From Mercurialis annua (Eukaryota > Streptophyta > Magnoliopsida > Malpighiales > Euphorbiaceae), in contig NC_065571.1 of NCBI RefSeq assembly GCF_937616625.2, positions 56,467,651 through 56,531,650 of the forward strand: a stretch of 64,000 nucleotides of DNA. The letters run 5' to 3'. The position numbers and the translations under genes are program-made. The notes beneath the pieces are model-generated. The model searched no databases. It was not told where the DNA came from and worked only from the letters and a program-made list of their open reading frames with translations. This document shows, one piece after another, positions 46,503 through 56,411 of this stretch (positions within the stretch are counted from its first letter, which is position 1; the number at the start of each line of letters is the position of its first letter).

Positions 46503-47820
46503 TCTATACTATATATAAAAGCACGGATGGGGGGGGAGACAGGCAAATTTACGGAATAATCCTTTTCAGTTTACTACTAAATAAAAATTTTATAGTCATT
46601 AACTAATTAGTTATTTAATTAATCACTATTATAATTAAAGTCCTAATTAGAATAGGTAGCTAAATTATCTCCAATTTAGTTTTAGTATGTAAAAAAGTAA
46701 CTAAATTGTCTCCAAATTAGTAGGAATACCTATCTTTTAGTTTGATTGAAATACAAAATTAAAATACTATATTTGATCAATATAATATTATTTAAATTTT
46801 TATCTTATTATTTTTAAAGATATTGCTAATAAAATTAAGTTAATAATGGTTATTATAGAAACAAAAGAAGAATAAATTCAGTATGGAAAAAAATTTAACA
46901 ATCGATATATCATATTTATTTTTATAAATTTTTTTAACTAAATTAATATTAATTATAAAAAATTGATATAATTAAAATAAATTTACTAATATATTCATTG
47001 ACGAGTTATGTTACGAGCCACGTGCATAGTCATCTCCTATATTATTGCAATATTTCTTTAATAGATTAATTGGAATTTGATTTGAAAAAGGCAACCACAC
47101 CTTGCAGAAGAGCCCTATAAAAAAGTAAAATACGAATTCTCTGAATTATTTTCATACCTCATCTTGAGTCTCTAGGGACATCACTCATATACTAAGGTTT
47201 TATTTATTTCTTGTTAAAAGTTTGTTTTGTAGGACTCCATAATCTTTTTAGTTAAAACTCATTGTCTAGAATGCAAAGGGTGCATTCTAACATATCGGAC
47301 ACATCTAATAAAGTAATCCGAGTTCACTTTTTAAGGGATAAGGATTTAAGGTATTTAACTTGAATAAAAATAATGTATGTGTTATTAAATCAGTACTATA
47401 CTTTTATTCATCATTTAATAAGGATTTAAAGAATTTGACTTGAATAACAAATAAAATTGAATTAACTCTTTAAATATTTTGCTAACTTATAAACTAATTT
47501 GATTTTTATAATAGACTATTATCGTATTTAAAGAAATAAAATTAAGAGTACTATTAAATATATTTGAGTACTCTTCTTTATATGATGGAATTACTACTAT
47601 TTGATATTTTTTAATTTAATTATTAACTAAAAAATGCTAAGCTACTACATATTTAGTAAAATTTTAATATAATAACTTTAAAAAGAATATAATTATTATT
47701 TTTAATAATTAAATTCTTTTAATTGTTATTATTTTTAATTTAATAATTAATTATAAAATATTTTATTATATTATCGTGTCACAATACGAGCCACGTGCAA
47801 AGCACGTAAAGCGAAACTAG
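46503..47820 (+). mobile_element. Non-autonomous Helitron, 1318 bp, composite
   Basis: It begins TCTATACTATATATAAAAGC after an A, and ends GCGAAACTAG before a T, with the perfect stem ACGTGC-AAA-GCACGT at 47793-47807. Positions 46503 to about 47028 match the 566-bp Helitron at 39.5-40.1 kb almost end to end (inverted relative to it), including the G tract (8 G here). The match stops within the terminator at GAGCCACGTGCATAG, where the second stem arm and CTAG are missing. About 790 bp of different sequence follows, up to a second, complete terminator. Confidence 0.88.
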
Positions 47821-48055
47821 TATATATATATATGTGCCTAAAAGAAAATATAATTTACAATATCATGTAATAATGTCGATAGAAGTTGATATATTTTGTC
47901 TACAATAAGCTTCAATATAAAAACATTATAAATTGTAAGACTGGAAAAAAGAGAGGTTGAGATTGAAAGAGTGACTGAATCGGACGGTTGGTATAATAGA
48001 TGGTAGGTTTGGAGTATGGGAAGCTAACCAGAGATCCTTACGATGGGCCAAGTGC

Positions 48056-48368
48056 TACTTAAGTAGCAATATGCCCCCTGAACTTATAAGCAATGAGCAA
48101 TTAACACATATATTAAGTTTGTGGGCAAATTAGTACACGAACTTGATAATTATGGGCAATTTGTTCCATTTTGACAATTTGCCTCCTCAATTTGTACGTT
48201 AATTGTCTATTAAATAGGCAATTTGCCCCCTTAACTTGTAAGTTAATTTACCAAAATGGACTAATTGTCCATAATCAACAAGTTTGTGTACTGATTTACC
48301 AACAAAGTTAATTTGTGTGTTAATTGCCCATTGCTTACAAGTTGAAGGGGCAAATTGCTATTTAAGTC
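48056..48368. mobile_element. 313-bp Mutator-like MITE with perfect 10-bp target duplication
   Basis: The inverted termini ACTTAAGTAGCAATATGCCC and ACTTAAATAGCAATTTGCCC continue for about 130 bp, so nearly the whole element folds on itself. GGCCAAGTGC occurs immediately outside both ends (48046-48055 and 48369-48378). A 9-11 bp duplication is characteristic of Mutator-superfamily transposition. It has no coding capacity. The intact target site implies a relatively recent insertion. Confidence 0.9.
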
Positions 48369-48378
48369 GGCCAAGTGC

Positions 48379-51300
48379 AGGAGTAGAAAGGAGCCAGACT
48401 AGCGGCTCCAGCGAGCAGCTATATTCTTCATTTACTGCTACGTGTCACGCAATGATGCTACGCACGCCTCTCAGTCCTGCTTTTATTTGCTTCTCCCTAA
48501 TTTTTTGTTTTTCAACTTTGTGTCATTTAATTTATTATTATTTTAAATATAGAAAGGGGTTGTAAGGAGATTACTTAAAGAGAATTAAAATATTACTATA
48601 AAAAATGGTATTTTTTTTTAAATTACAAAAGACAGTAATTTTCACCTAAATTCAAAACATAACACTCTTTTCATCATACTTTTTAGAAAAAACATAAAAA
48701 CTGTAATTAACTTTCTAAAATACTCCTACAATATTAATCAAAAGTGAATCATTATAGAGTTATTATATTTGATGTTATTACGAAGGTATTTCGATAATTT
48801 TATTTAAAATTAAGATTAACTATGAATTTTTTTATTCATAAAAAAAGTATGAATTTTTTTATTTTTATGGGACAAAAAATAGTTGTTATAAAAATAATGA
48901 TAATTAGTATATATATATATATAATTGTAATTTGTTATTTTTTCTTTCAATATATATATCAATTTTTCTCATATATATGTGTTTGGTTTAAACGAGTTTT
49001 ATAAAAATCTGTAGGATTCATTAGTAAGGAATATAATTGTTTTACGTTATTTTAATTTCATTGAGCAATTGATTTTAAAAATGAGCTATAGTTATTTCAA
49101 ATAAAGTATTAAATGAATTACTTAAATAAGATTTATAATAAAATCGAACCAAAAAGAAGAGTTAGATTAATTATATGTAGTTTTCAAGATTAGAAGGAAT
49201 AGGTTATACCATATTACATTACATAATTTTCTATTATTAATTTGTTCTCCGTTGTATTAAATCATTCATTTTAAGAAATTGTTTAAGGATATTTCATTTT
49301 CCATTGAATTATTTCATAGTTTATCATAGCTATATATGAAAGTTGTTTTAATATAATATCTAATTCTATTTGTATGCATAACTTATAAAACAAATATTAA
49401 ATTATTAATCTATCATTTTTTTCATTCGATTTTTTTTTCTTTTTACTATTTAAGGAGGCATTGTAGTTGACCAACTATATAGTTAGGATAAGTAAATCAA
49501 ATTCAGGAAAAATAAATTGTATTCACAAATCAAAATTTTGGAAAAATATACGTATTTTTATGTTTAATGAATGAGACTAGAATTTATGATTCATTTAACT
49601 TGAACTATATTATTCATATGGATTGGTGGAAAGTACAATGCCAATCCTTGATTAGGTTTGAAACAAATTTGTCCAAATAAATACATTGACACATGTACTT
49701 TGATTACTCAAGTAAGGAAGGTTCATTAGCATATTTACTTTGGAGAAGCTAGCTATTTTAGCTCATAATAATTATTGGGGACTTGTACCAAGTCTTATAT
49801 TCCATTAAAGGCCAAGTTCAATGATTTATATATTCAATCATACCTAAAATTATACGTACTAGTATATGTTTTATATGACGCGTTTGGGACTACACTTGTT
49901 TGTTCAAATCATCCAATTTCAATTGTATTGTACAATTCTATCTTGAAACACAATTTAAGACCACCCCTAATAAAGATAATAAAAAAAATATTTATATTAT
50001 CATCTTCTTAATTTATTTGTATAAACCATATTTACCTTTTTAAAGCATGCATACTGAGGTAATAATACTTAAATTTTTTTGAAAATTTTCATTTTAACCA
50101 ATGTACCCTTGAGGGTGACTTTGTTGTCCTCGACATCATCAGATAAAAAGCTGCTTCATGTTTATAATCAATTAATAGAAATATTCACAAGCATAATGAA
50201 ATTTATTTCAATATCTTGATTTTTAAATGTTTGGTCCGTTAATTTAATAATTTATGATAATTATATTTAAAAACAAATAAAAAAAAGACGGAGTAACATT
50301 CTTTCAAGGTCATGAGTTCTATTCCTCCTACAAGTTCTTTCCTTTCCAATATAAAAAAAATGAAGTCTATAATAAAAAAAAAATTAATATTTGATTTTTT
50401 TTTAAATTAGTCTATATATAGAGATTTTATTATAAGAGTAAGATTATTTTAATCACAATGTACATATTTTTATAAAATTAGATAGATAATGTTTATAGAA
50501 TGTTTTGAATTTTATCTTTAACTATGACTTCGCTATCTTAAAAATAAGTTACAGGACTAATAAATATTGTATTATTATCTATTAGATTTTTATAATTTAA
50601 ATTTATTGTTTGGATATAATTATTATAATTTATAAAATTAACAGATCAAATTATCGGAATTATTATCTAAAAGTATTTCTATCAATTTGATCACAATTAT
50701 TAATATACAAAATTATCTATCTTAATTATTGATGAAAGATATTGTAGAAAAGGGGGTACACTGGTCAATTGCAAAAGACTTTGCATTTGATGGACTCTCT
50801 CAGCATAATGACATACAATCCATATTGGAAGTGCAAATTTGTACAAGAAAGCTAAAATTAAATTAGGTCTAGTTTAAACATACAATTTTTTTTAATAAAT
50901 AATAATTAGCTCAATCACAAAAAGTAAAAATAAATCATACTATTATATGAATATATAAAACGGAAAAAACATACAATTAATTTATAATTTAAAATATATA
51001 ATATTTTTTCCCAAGTATAAATAAATCATACTAAAAAATGTATGCAATTTATTCGCATGCATTAACAACCTAAATTAGAAAATTAATTCTTATCTAAATT
51101 AAAATTTTCATCAAAATAAGATTGTAAACCCAGTTTAATTATATGAATATATAAATTTGTAGAGTAAAGACAAAAACAATTAATAATCTATTAGTAAAAG
51201 ATATAAAAGTTAAATACTATTTCAACGTGACTTCAACCTGTGCGATTTGACTCGGAATATGAAACTAGTTTGACTAGACATATTCTCACATTTAAACAGT

Positions 51301-52249
51301 AATAAAAAATCTTAATTCTGAAATGAAATGTTCACTTCTAATCAAAGAGAAAGAAATTAATACTTATTAATGGCCTTTCAAAAGATTGAAACTAAATTAT
51401 AATTCCTTGAGGCAATTATAAAGTGATATTCAATAGCAAAATAATAAAAAATAAAAAATAGCTCATCGTAGAAAAAAATGACCGAAAAAATAATCAGAAA
51501 CAACTGAGAGTCCATTAATTTTATCTAGATGATAATACGTGTACCAATTTAATATATTCAAATATATTTATTATTATTTTAAATAAAAGTATTGAATTTA
51601 AATTATTAAAATAAAATAAAATTCTTCTTAACAACTGAAATTCACCCTTGGAGAAAAAGTACAAAAGAAAACCATCTATCACTGATAAATGTTATATATT
51701 ATTTAAATGAATGAGACCACAATGTTGTTATACATTTGGCTTAAATGAAAATTAAATTATGCATTTTTAATGTTTATGCAATTACTGACATTAAATTTTG
51801 ATGATATCATAAACGAACTATTAATTCAGAAGATCAAGTAGTAATTTTTTGGTAAAAGTACCAATACGGACATTAAAGTATATATTATTTGGACATTCAA
51901 ATTAGTATTCTTTTCATCAAAATATTTATCGGTATTTTAAATTCTAAAAAACTATTTTTTTTATATTACTAAAACTTATAACTTGTGTTGTTATATTTAA
52001 CTTTTATATTTTAAAATATATATTCGATTTAAACTTTTTATATTTTTATTTGGTTCACGGAGTAAAAACTACCATATTTTTTAAAGGCATGATACAATTG
52101 ACCTCAAAGTAATGACTTAATGTAGAAAGAAGGCACCAGTATTCAGGTGGTAGTCTAGTTGCAATGGATATACTTTATTTTAATTTTTAACTGCAGTCTT
52201 CATTCGAAATTTATGAACCACGATTTAGGAAAGATAAAATAATTTTATC
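48379..52249. other. Gene-free AT-rich stretch before the LINE
   Basis: I see nothing codable. The first 120 bases after the MITE are GC-richer; the rest is AT-rich. There is one SINE-like fragment at 50.3 kb. Frames of 60-93 codons at 48284, 48822 and 49775 have no recognisable features. Confidence 0.65.
50290..50345 (+). mobile_element. SINE-like fragment, same family as 36057-36132
   Basis: The shared core is AAGGTCATGAGTTCTATTCC then TCCTACAAG. It is truncated and followed by A-rich sequence. Confidence 0.4.
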
Positions 52250-52269
52250 TTTTTTTTTTTTTTTTTTTT
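52250..52269 (-). other. Poly(A) tail of the LINE
   Basis: Twenty uninterrupted T on the plus strand, directly beside the left target duplication and 35 nt from the ORF2 stop. Confidence 0.9.
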
Positions 52270-52304
52270 CCCCTAGATTACAAAGCACGATACTATGTAG
52301 TCTA

Positions 52305-55300
52305 TTAATGATTAGTGTAATGGCGTCTAAAAGACGCCTTTTCTCGTTGTACTAGCCGATGAGCCTCTTTATTGTTGTCTCTTTTTATCCAGTTGAATCG
52401 GCAGTGATCAAAGGCAGTTTTTGCTAGCCAAATATCGTGACAGATTCCCCAAACTCCGGCTAACTGACATACCTCAGTGTTAACGGAGTTGGAGACCTGG
52501 ATGGCATCTCCCTCAAAGATCACTTTTCGCCAACCCTTTCCCCTAGCCCACCAGATAGCCTCTCTTAACGCCAGAAATTCCAAAGTTCCTGGATCCCAGA
52601 TACCTCTAAAGGATTTAGCAAAGGAGTCCAATACATTACCTGCATCATCACTTGCTACTCCCGCGACTGATCCTGCCTTTAACTCCTTGATAGTTCCTCC
52701 ATCGTATCGGATTGTGATGCAATCCGCCACAAAGGTGTGTTGGGGAGTATGGCTTCTTTTCTTTGCTACATATCGCTTTTCTGTCTGACGGATAGAAGCT
52801 AATTCTTGAGATAGGGCATCCTCAAACTCCTTCCTACTTTGGGCAGCATATCTACTCGTTTCTTCTATCGACCAGGAATTTTGCCTAAAAATTTTTGAAT
52901 TCCTAGCTTTCCATATTGCCCAAAGAGTAAACATCCAAATTGAAATTAGGATATCTTTCTCTTCCTTATCTCGGATTGCGTCCATAATATTCTTCCAAGT
53001 CTTGTCCATAGGTTCCTCCGGAATGACTCTCGCATCCAATCTCATTTCAGAGAGAAACCAGACCCTTTGCGCAAACGGGCACCCAAAGAACAAGTGATGA
53101 ATGGTTTCCTTCTCTAGACAATGAGGGCAGCTAAGGTTAGTTTTTAACCTGTAGTTCAAAGCTTCTGATACCGGGATACCTCTGTGGAACGTTTTCCAAA
53201 TGAACATCCTGATCTTATTTGGGATTTTCAGTTGCCAAAACTGCTGCCAGTCTTTCCTAGTTAGGACTCCTGAATATGGCTGACTGTGATTATTGTTACT
53301 GTCGCCCGTCTCATCAAACTCTAAATACTTGTAGTATCCAGACTTCACCGAGTATTTACCATCTTGGTTATAAAGCCAGATCATTCTGTCAGCAGCGAGG
53401 CAAGCAGGTATAGGGATTGTGAGAATGGCCTCCACATCTTCTGGTCTAAACAAGGAGGTTAAGAGTGCCACCTTCCATTGGTTGTACACTGGATCAATAA
53501 GGTCACTTACTCGCTCTGGTACAGTATGTTCCATTCCTGCCCCTCGAAGGCGAGGGCCTGCAGGTTTTGGTCCTGGTACCCAAGGATCCTCCATCGTTCT
53601 TATCATTCTACCACTATTGCACTGCCATGTAACACCTTTATTTAGGAGAGAAATACCTTTGAGTAAGCTCTGCCAACCCCATGAAGGGTTGTATCCTCTT
53701 TTTGCCTCTAGCATGCTTGAGGTTCTGAAGTATCTCCCTTTGAGCAGACGGAAAAGAATGCTATCTTGATTGTTCAATATCCTCCAACTTTGCTTGGCTA
53801 ACAAAGCTATATTGAAAGCATTTAGATCTCTAAAGCCTAGCCCTCCTTCCCACTTACTTTTTCGCATCTTGGCCCAAGCAATCCAAGATATTGTTCTATC
53901 TTCCGGATTTTTACCCCACCAGAATTGAGAGATAAGCTTATTAATACGATTGCACAAGGTACATGGAAGGAGGAAACACATCATGGCGTAGACTGGGATT
54001 GCTAGTAAAACAGCCTTTATTAGTATTTCCTTTCCCCCTTGGGATAAAAACTTTTCCTTCCAGCCACTAAGTTTAGATTGCAGAATATGTAACAGTCCTG
54101 AAAATGTTATATTCTTTGACCTCTGAATTTGAGCTGGCAGCCCCAAGTATTTGTCTTCCGCCTTCATGAGGTTTAACTTTAGGTCCGTAAGAATAGATTG
54201 ATTCATGGCATTATGTGAATTCCTGCTAAAGCAAACTGATGATTTTTCCAGATTGATAATTTGACCACTTGCTTCCCCATACTCCTCTAACATGTCACGA
54301 ATCACTGACGATGTGTTCTGTTTTATGGCTGCAAAGAGCATTGAGTCGTCTGCAAAAAATAGGTGACTGATACTAGGGCAATGTTTGTTCGGCTGGATCC
54401 CTGACAAATTGCCTTTTCCAATTTCCCTCCTGATCAAGTGGGACAGACCTTCAGCACAAAGCACAAAAAGAAGTGGAGAAAGAGGATCGCCTTGTCTCAA
54501 CCCCCTGGATGGCCTGAAATAGTCTTTGGATTCTCCATTTATCAGGACCGAATAGGTAACTGATGACACACATTGCATCACCCATTTGATAAAGACACCA
54601 TCAAAGCCCCACGCTATTAGAATGCCTTTAAGGTATGCCCACTCCACTCGGTCATACGCTTTGCTGATATCTAGCTTTAGTGCCAAAAAGGCCTGCTTGC
54701 CTGAAGACTTTGTTTTTAAGAAATGCAGTAGTTCATGAGCAATAAGGATATTATCTGAGATTGATCTCCCCTGAACGAACGCATTTTGGGCTGGGTCCAC
54801 AATCTTAGGAATGATTTTTTGGAGTCTTGATGTTAGGATTTTAGAAATAATCTTGTATAGGACTGAACACAGGCTTATTGGTCTGAAATCTTTCACTGTG
54901 GTCGACATCTTCTCTTTAGGTATCAGAGCGATGAGAGTGTGGTTGAAACTTCGGAGCAGGTTCCCTCCTTTAAAGAAGTCTTGAATTGCAGAGGAGATGT
55001 CCGGGCCTATGATGTGCCAGAAGTGTTGAAAGAAGAATCCTGTGAATCCGTCTGACCCTGGAGCTTTAGACGGATGGATAGAAAACACTGCTTCTCGAAT
55101 TTCAATGTTTGTGACTTCCTTGCTGAGGTTCCTGTTCATTTCCCCAGTCACCTTACTTTGGAAGCCTCTTAGCAGATTGTCTATGCCTGTAGGGTTGGTT
55201 GAGGTAAATATATCTCTGAAGTATGAGCAGATGATATTGTTTATCTCTGCTGGTTCTGTACACCATTTATTATCAGTGTCTCGGATACCACAAATATTAT

Positions 55301-56411
55301 TCCTACGGTGCCGTTGTGTGGTTTTTGCATGAAAAAACTTGGTGTTTTTATCACCACTGCATAACCAATCCTGCCTTGCTTTTTGAGCCCAGAACTCCTC
55401 TTCTTCCAAGTTAGCACGACACAAATCTTTTTCCAATTGTCGAACATAGTCCCAGTCAGTATTGATATTGCCTCCTTTTTTGTGATTCCGGAGCTGTTCA
55501 TTGAGTGACTCTATACTTTTTCTTGAGTTTGTATGCTGGGTTCGTCTCCACTTACTCAGATTTTTCCGGATCAGCATAAGCCTCTTGTGAACATTGAACA
55601 TGGAAGCTCCTTGTGGATTAGCAGCCCAAGTCTGTACTACAATATTAGTTGTCTCCTCCTTTTCCACCCACCTTTTGTCAAAGCAAAATCTGGCATGTTT
55701 CCTGGTTTTAGTCCCAGAAAGGTTCAGTAAGATTGGGCGGTGGTCTGAACCTACATCTTCTAAATGTTCCACAATAGCATTAGGAAAAAGATGTAACCAG
55801 TCTGTGGACACTAGTGCTTTGTCTAACCTTTCGTATATGGTGTCTGGAAAAGCTCGTCTATTACACCACGTGAAGGGTGAGCCAATATACCTTAAGTCCT
55901 GGAGTTGCAGGTCATAGATAAACTGCTGAAAATCTGAGTGAGCAAGAGGAAGATACTGAACACCCCCTTCTTTATCTTTAGGGCTTGAGATATCATTAAA
56001 ATCGCCACAGATTACAAAGGAATGAGCATACTGAGATCCTAATGAGGTCAGCTCTCTAAACTGCTCTCTACGCTTAGACAAACTAGAGCTAAAATAGCAG
56101 AAAATAAAATCACTACAATGGCCTCCTGGGATAACAATTGAGCATACTACAAAATAAGTCCCAGAAAACTGGATTGAGAATTGTAAGTCCTCTTTCCACA
56201 AAATAGCCAGCCCTCCAGCACGGCCTGTTGGATCAACCAAAAATGATTTTTGAAGCCCCAGCTTCCTTGTGACTCGGTACACGTGATTTGCTTGATTTTT
56301 GGTCTCCATTAAGAACAAAATATCTGGGGAGTGTGTCTTGCATATCCTGTGAAGATGGTGAATTGTCAAGGTACCCCCCAGCCCTTGACAATTCCAGGAG
56401 ATAACCCTCAT
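52305..56411 (-). CDS. LINE ORF2: endonuclease, reverse transcriptase, zinc finger, RNase H
   Basis: 1368 aa, complete. The N-terminal AP-like endonuclease has N7 (ISWNCQG), E36 (LMETKN), GDFND at 136-140 and SDHRP at 222-226. The RT domain covers about residues 430-780, with DISKAYDRV (from 581), GLRQGDPLSPLLFVL and FADD (686-689). Near residues 1070-1120 a zf-RVT region (LSCPHCLEKETIHHLFFGCP) follows. The C terminus is a plant-type RNase H (RYDGG, LEFLALREA, FEGDA, KRDNNKEAH), a domain seen in many plant L1 elements and absent from mammalian L1. It should nick the target and copy its own RNA there. The start is fixed by the ATGA overlap with ORF1. Several plus-strand frames inside are shadows. 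Confidence 0.96.
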   Translation of the reverse strand: MRVISWNCQGLGGTLTIHHLHRICKTHSPDILFLMETKNQANHVYRVTRKLGLQKSFLVDPTGRAGGLAILWKEDLQFSIQFSGTYFVVCSIVIPGGHCSDFIFCYFSSSLSKRREQFRELTSLGSQYAHSFVICGDFNDISSPKDKEGGVQYLPLAHSDFQQFIYDLQLQDLRYIGSPFTWCNRRAFPDTIYERLDKALVSTDWLHLFPNAIVEHLEDVGSDHRPILLNLSGTKTRKHARFCFDKRWVEKEETTNIVVQTWAANPQGASMFNVHKRLMLIRKNLSKWRRTQHTNSRKSIESLNEQLRNHKKGGNINTDWDYVRQLEKDLCRANLEEEEFWAQKARQDWLCSGDKNTKFFHAKTTQRHRRNNICGIRDTDNKWCTEPAEINNIICSYFRDIFTSTNPTGIDNLLRGFQSKVTGEMNRNLSKEVTNIEIREAVFSIHPSKAPGSDGFTGFFFQHFWHIIGPDISSAIQDFFKGGNLLRSFNHTLIALIPKEKMSTTVKDFRPISLCSVLYKIISKILTSRLQKIIPKIVDPAQNAFVQGRSISDNILIAHELLHFLKTKSSGKQAFLALKLDISKAYDRVEWAYLKGILIAWGFDGVFIKWVMQCVSSVTYSVLINGESKDYFRPSRGLRQGDPLSPLLFVLCAEGLSHLIRREIGKGNLSGIQPNKHCPSISHLFFADDSMLFAAIKQNTSSVIRDMLEEYGEASGQIINLEKSSVCFSRNSHNAMNQSILTDLKLNLMKAEDKYLGLPAQIQRSKNITFSGLLHILQSKLSGWKEKFLSQGGKEILIKAVLLAIPVYAMMCFLLPCTLCNRINKLISQFWWGKNPEDRTISWIAWAKMRKSKWEGGLGFRDLNAFNIALLAKQSWRILNNQDSILFRLLKGRYFRTSSMLEAKRGYNPSWGWQSLLKGISLLNKGVTWQCNSGRMIRTMEDPWVPGPKPAGPRLRGAGMEHTVPERVSDLIDPVYNQWKVALLTSLFRPEDVEAILTIPIPACLAADRMIWLYNQDGKYSVKSGYYKYLEFDETGDSNNNHSQPYSGVLTRKDWQQFWQLKIPNKIRMFIWKTFHRGIPVSEALNYRLKTNLSCPHCLEKETIHHLFFGCPFAQRVWFLSEMRLDARVIPEEPMDKTWKNIMDAIRDKEEKDILISIWMFTLWAIWKARNSKIFRQNSWSIEETSRYAAQSRKEFEDALSQELASIRQTEKRYVAKKRSHTPQHTFVADCITIRYDGGTIKELKAGSVAGVASDDAGNVLDSFAKSFRGIWDPGTLEFLALREAIWWARGKGWRKVIFEGDAIQVSNSVNTEVCQLAGVWGICHDIWLAKTAFDHCRFNWIKRDNNKEAHRLVQREKASFRRHYTNH

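Noticed and set aside
52477..55917. Plus-strand frames of 65-116 codons inside LINE ORF2
   Set aside because: Antisense to a 1368-aa frame with complete catalytic motifs; no independent domain.
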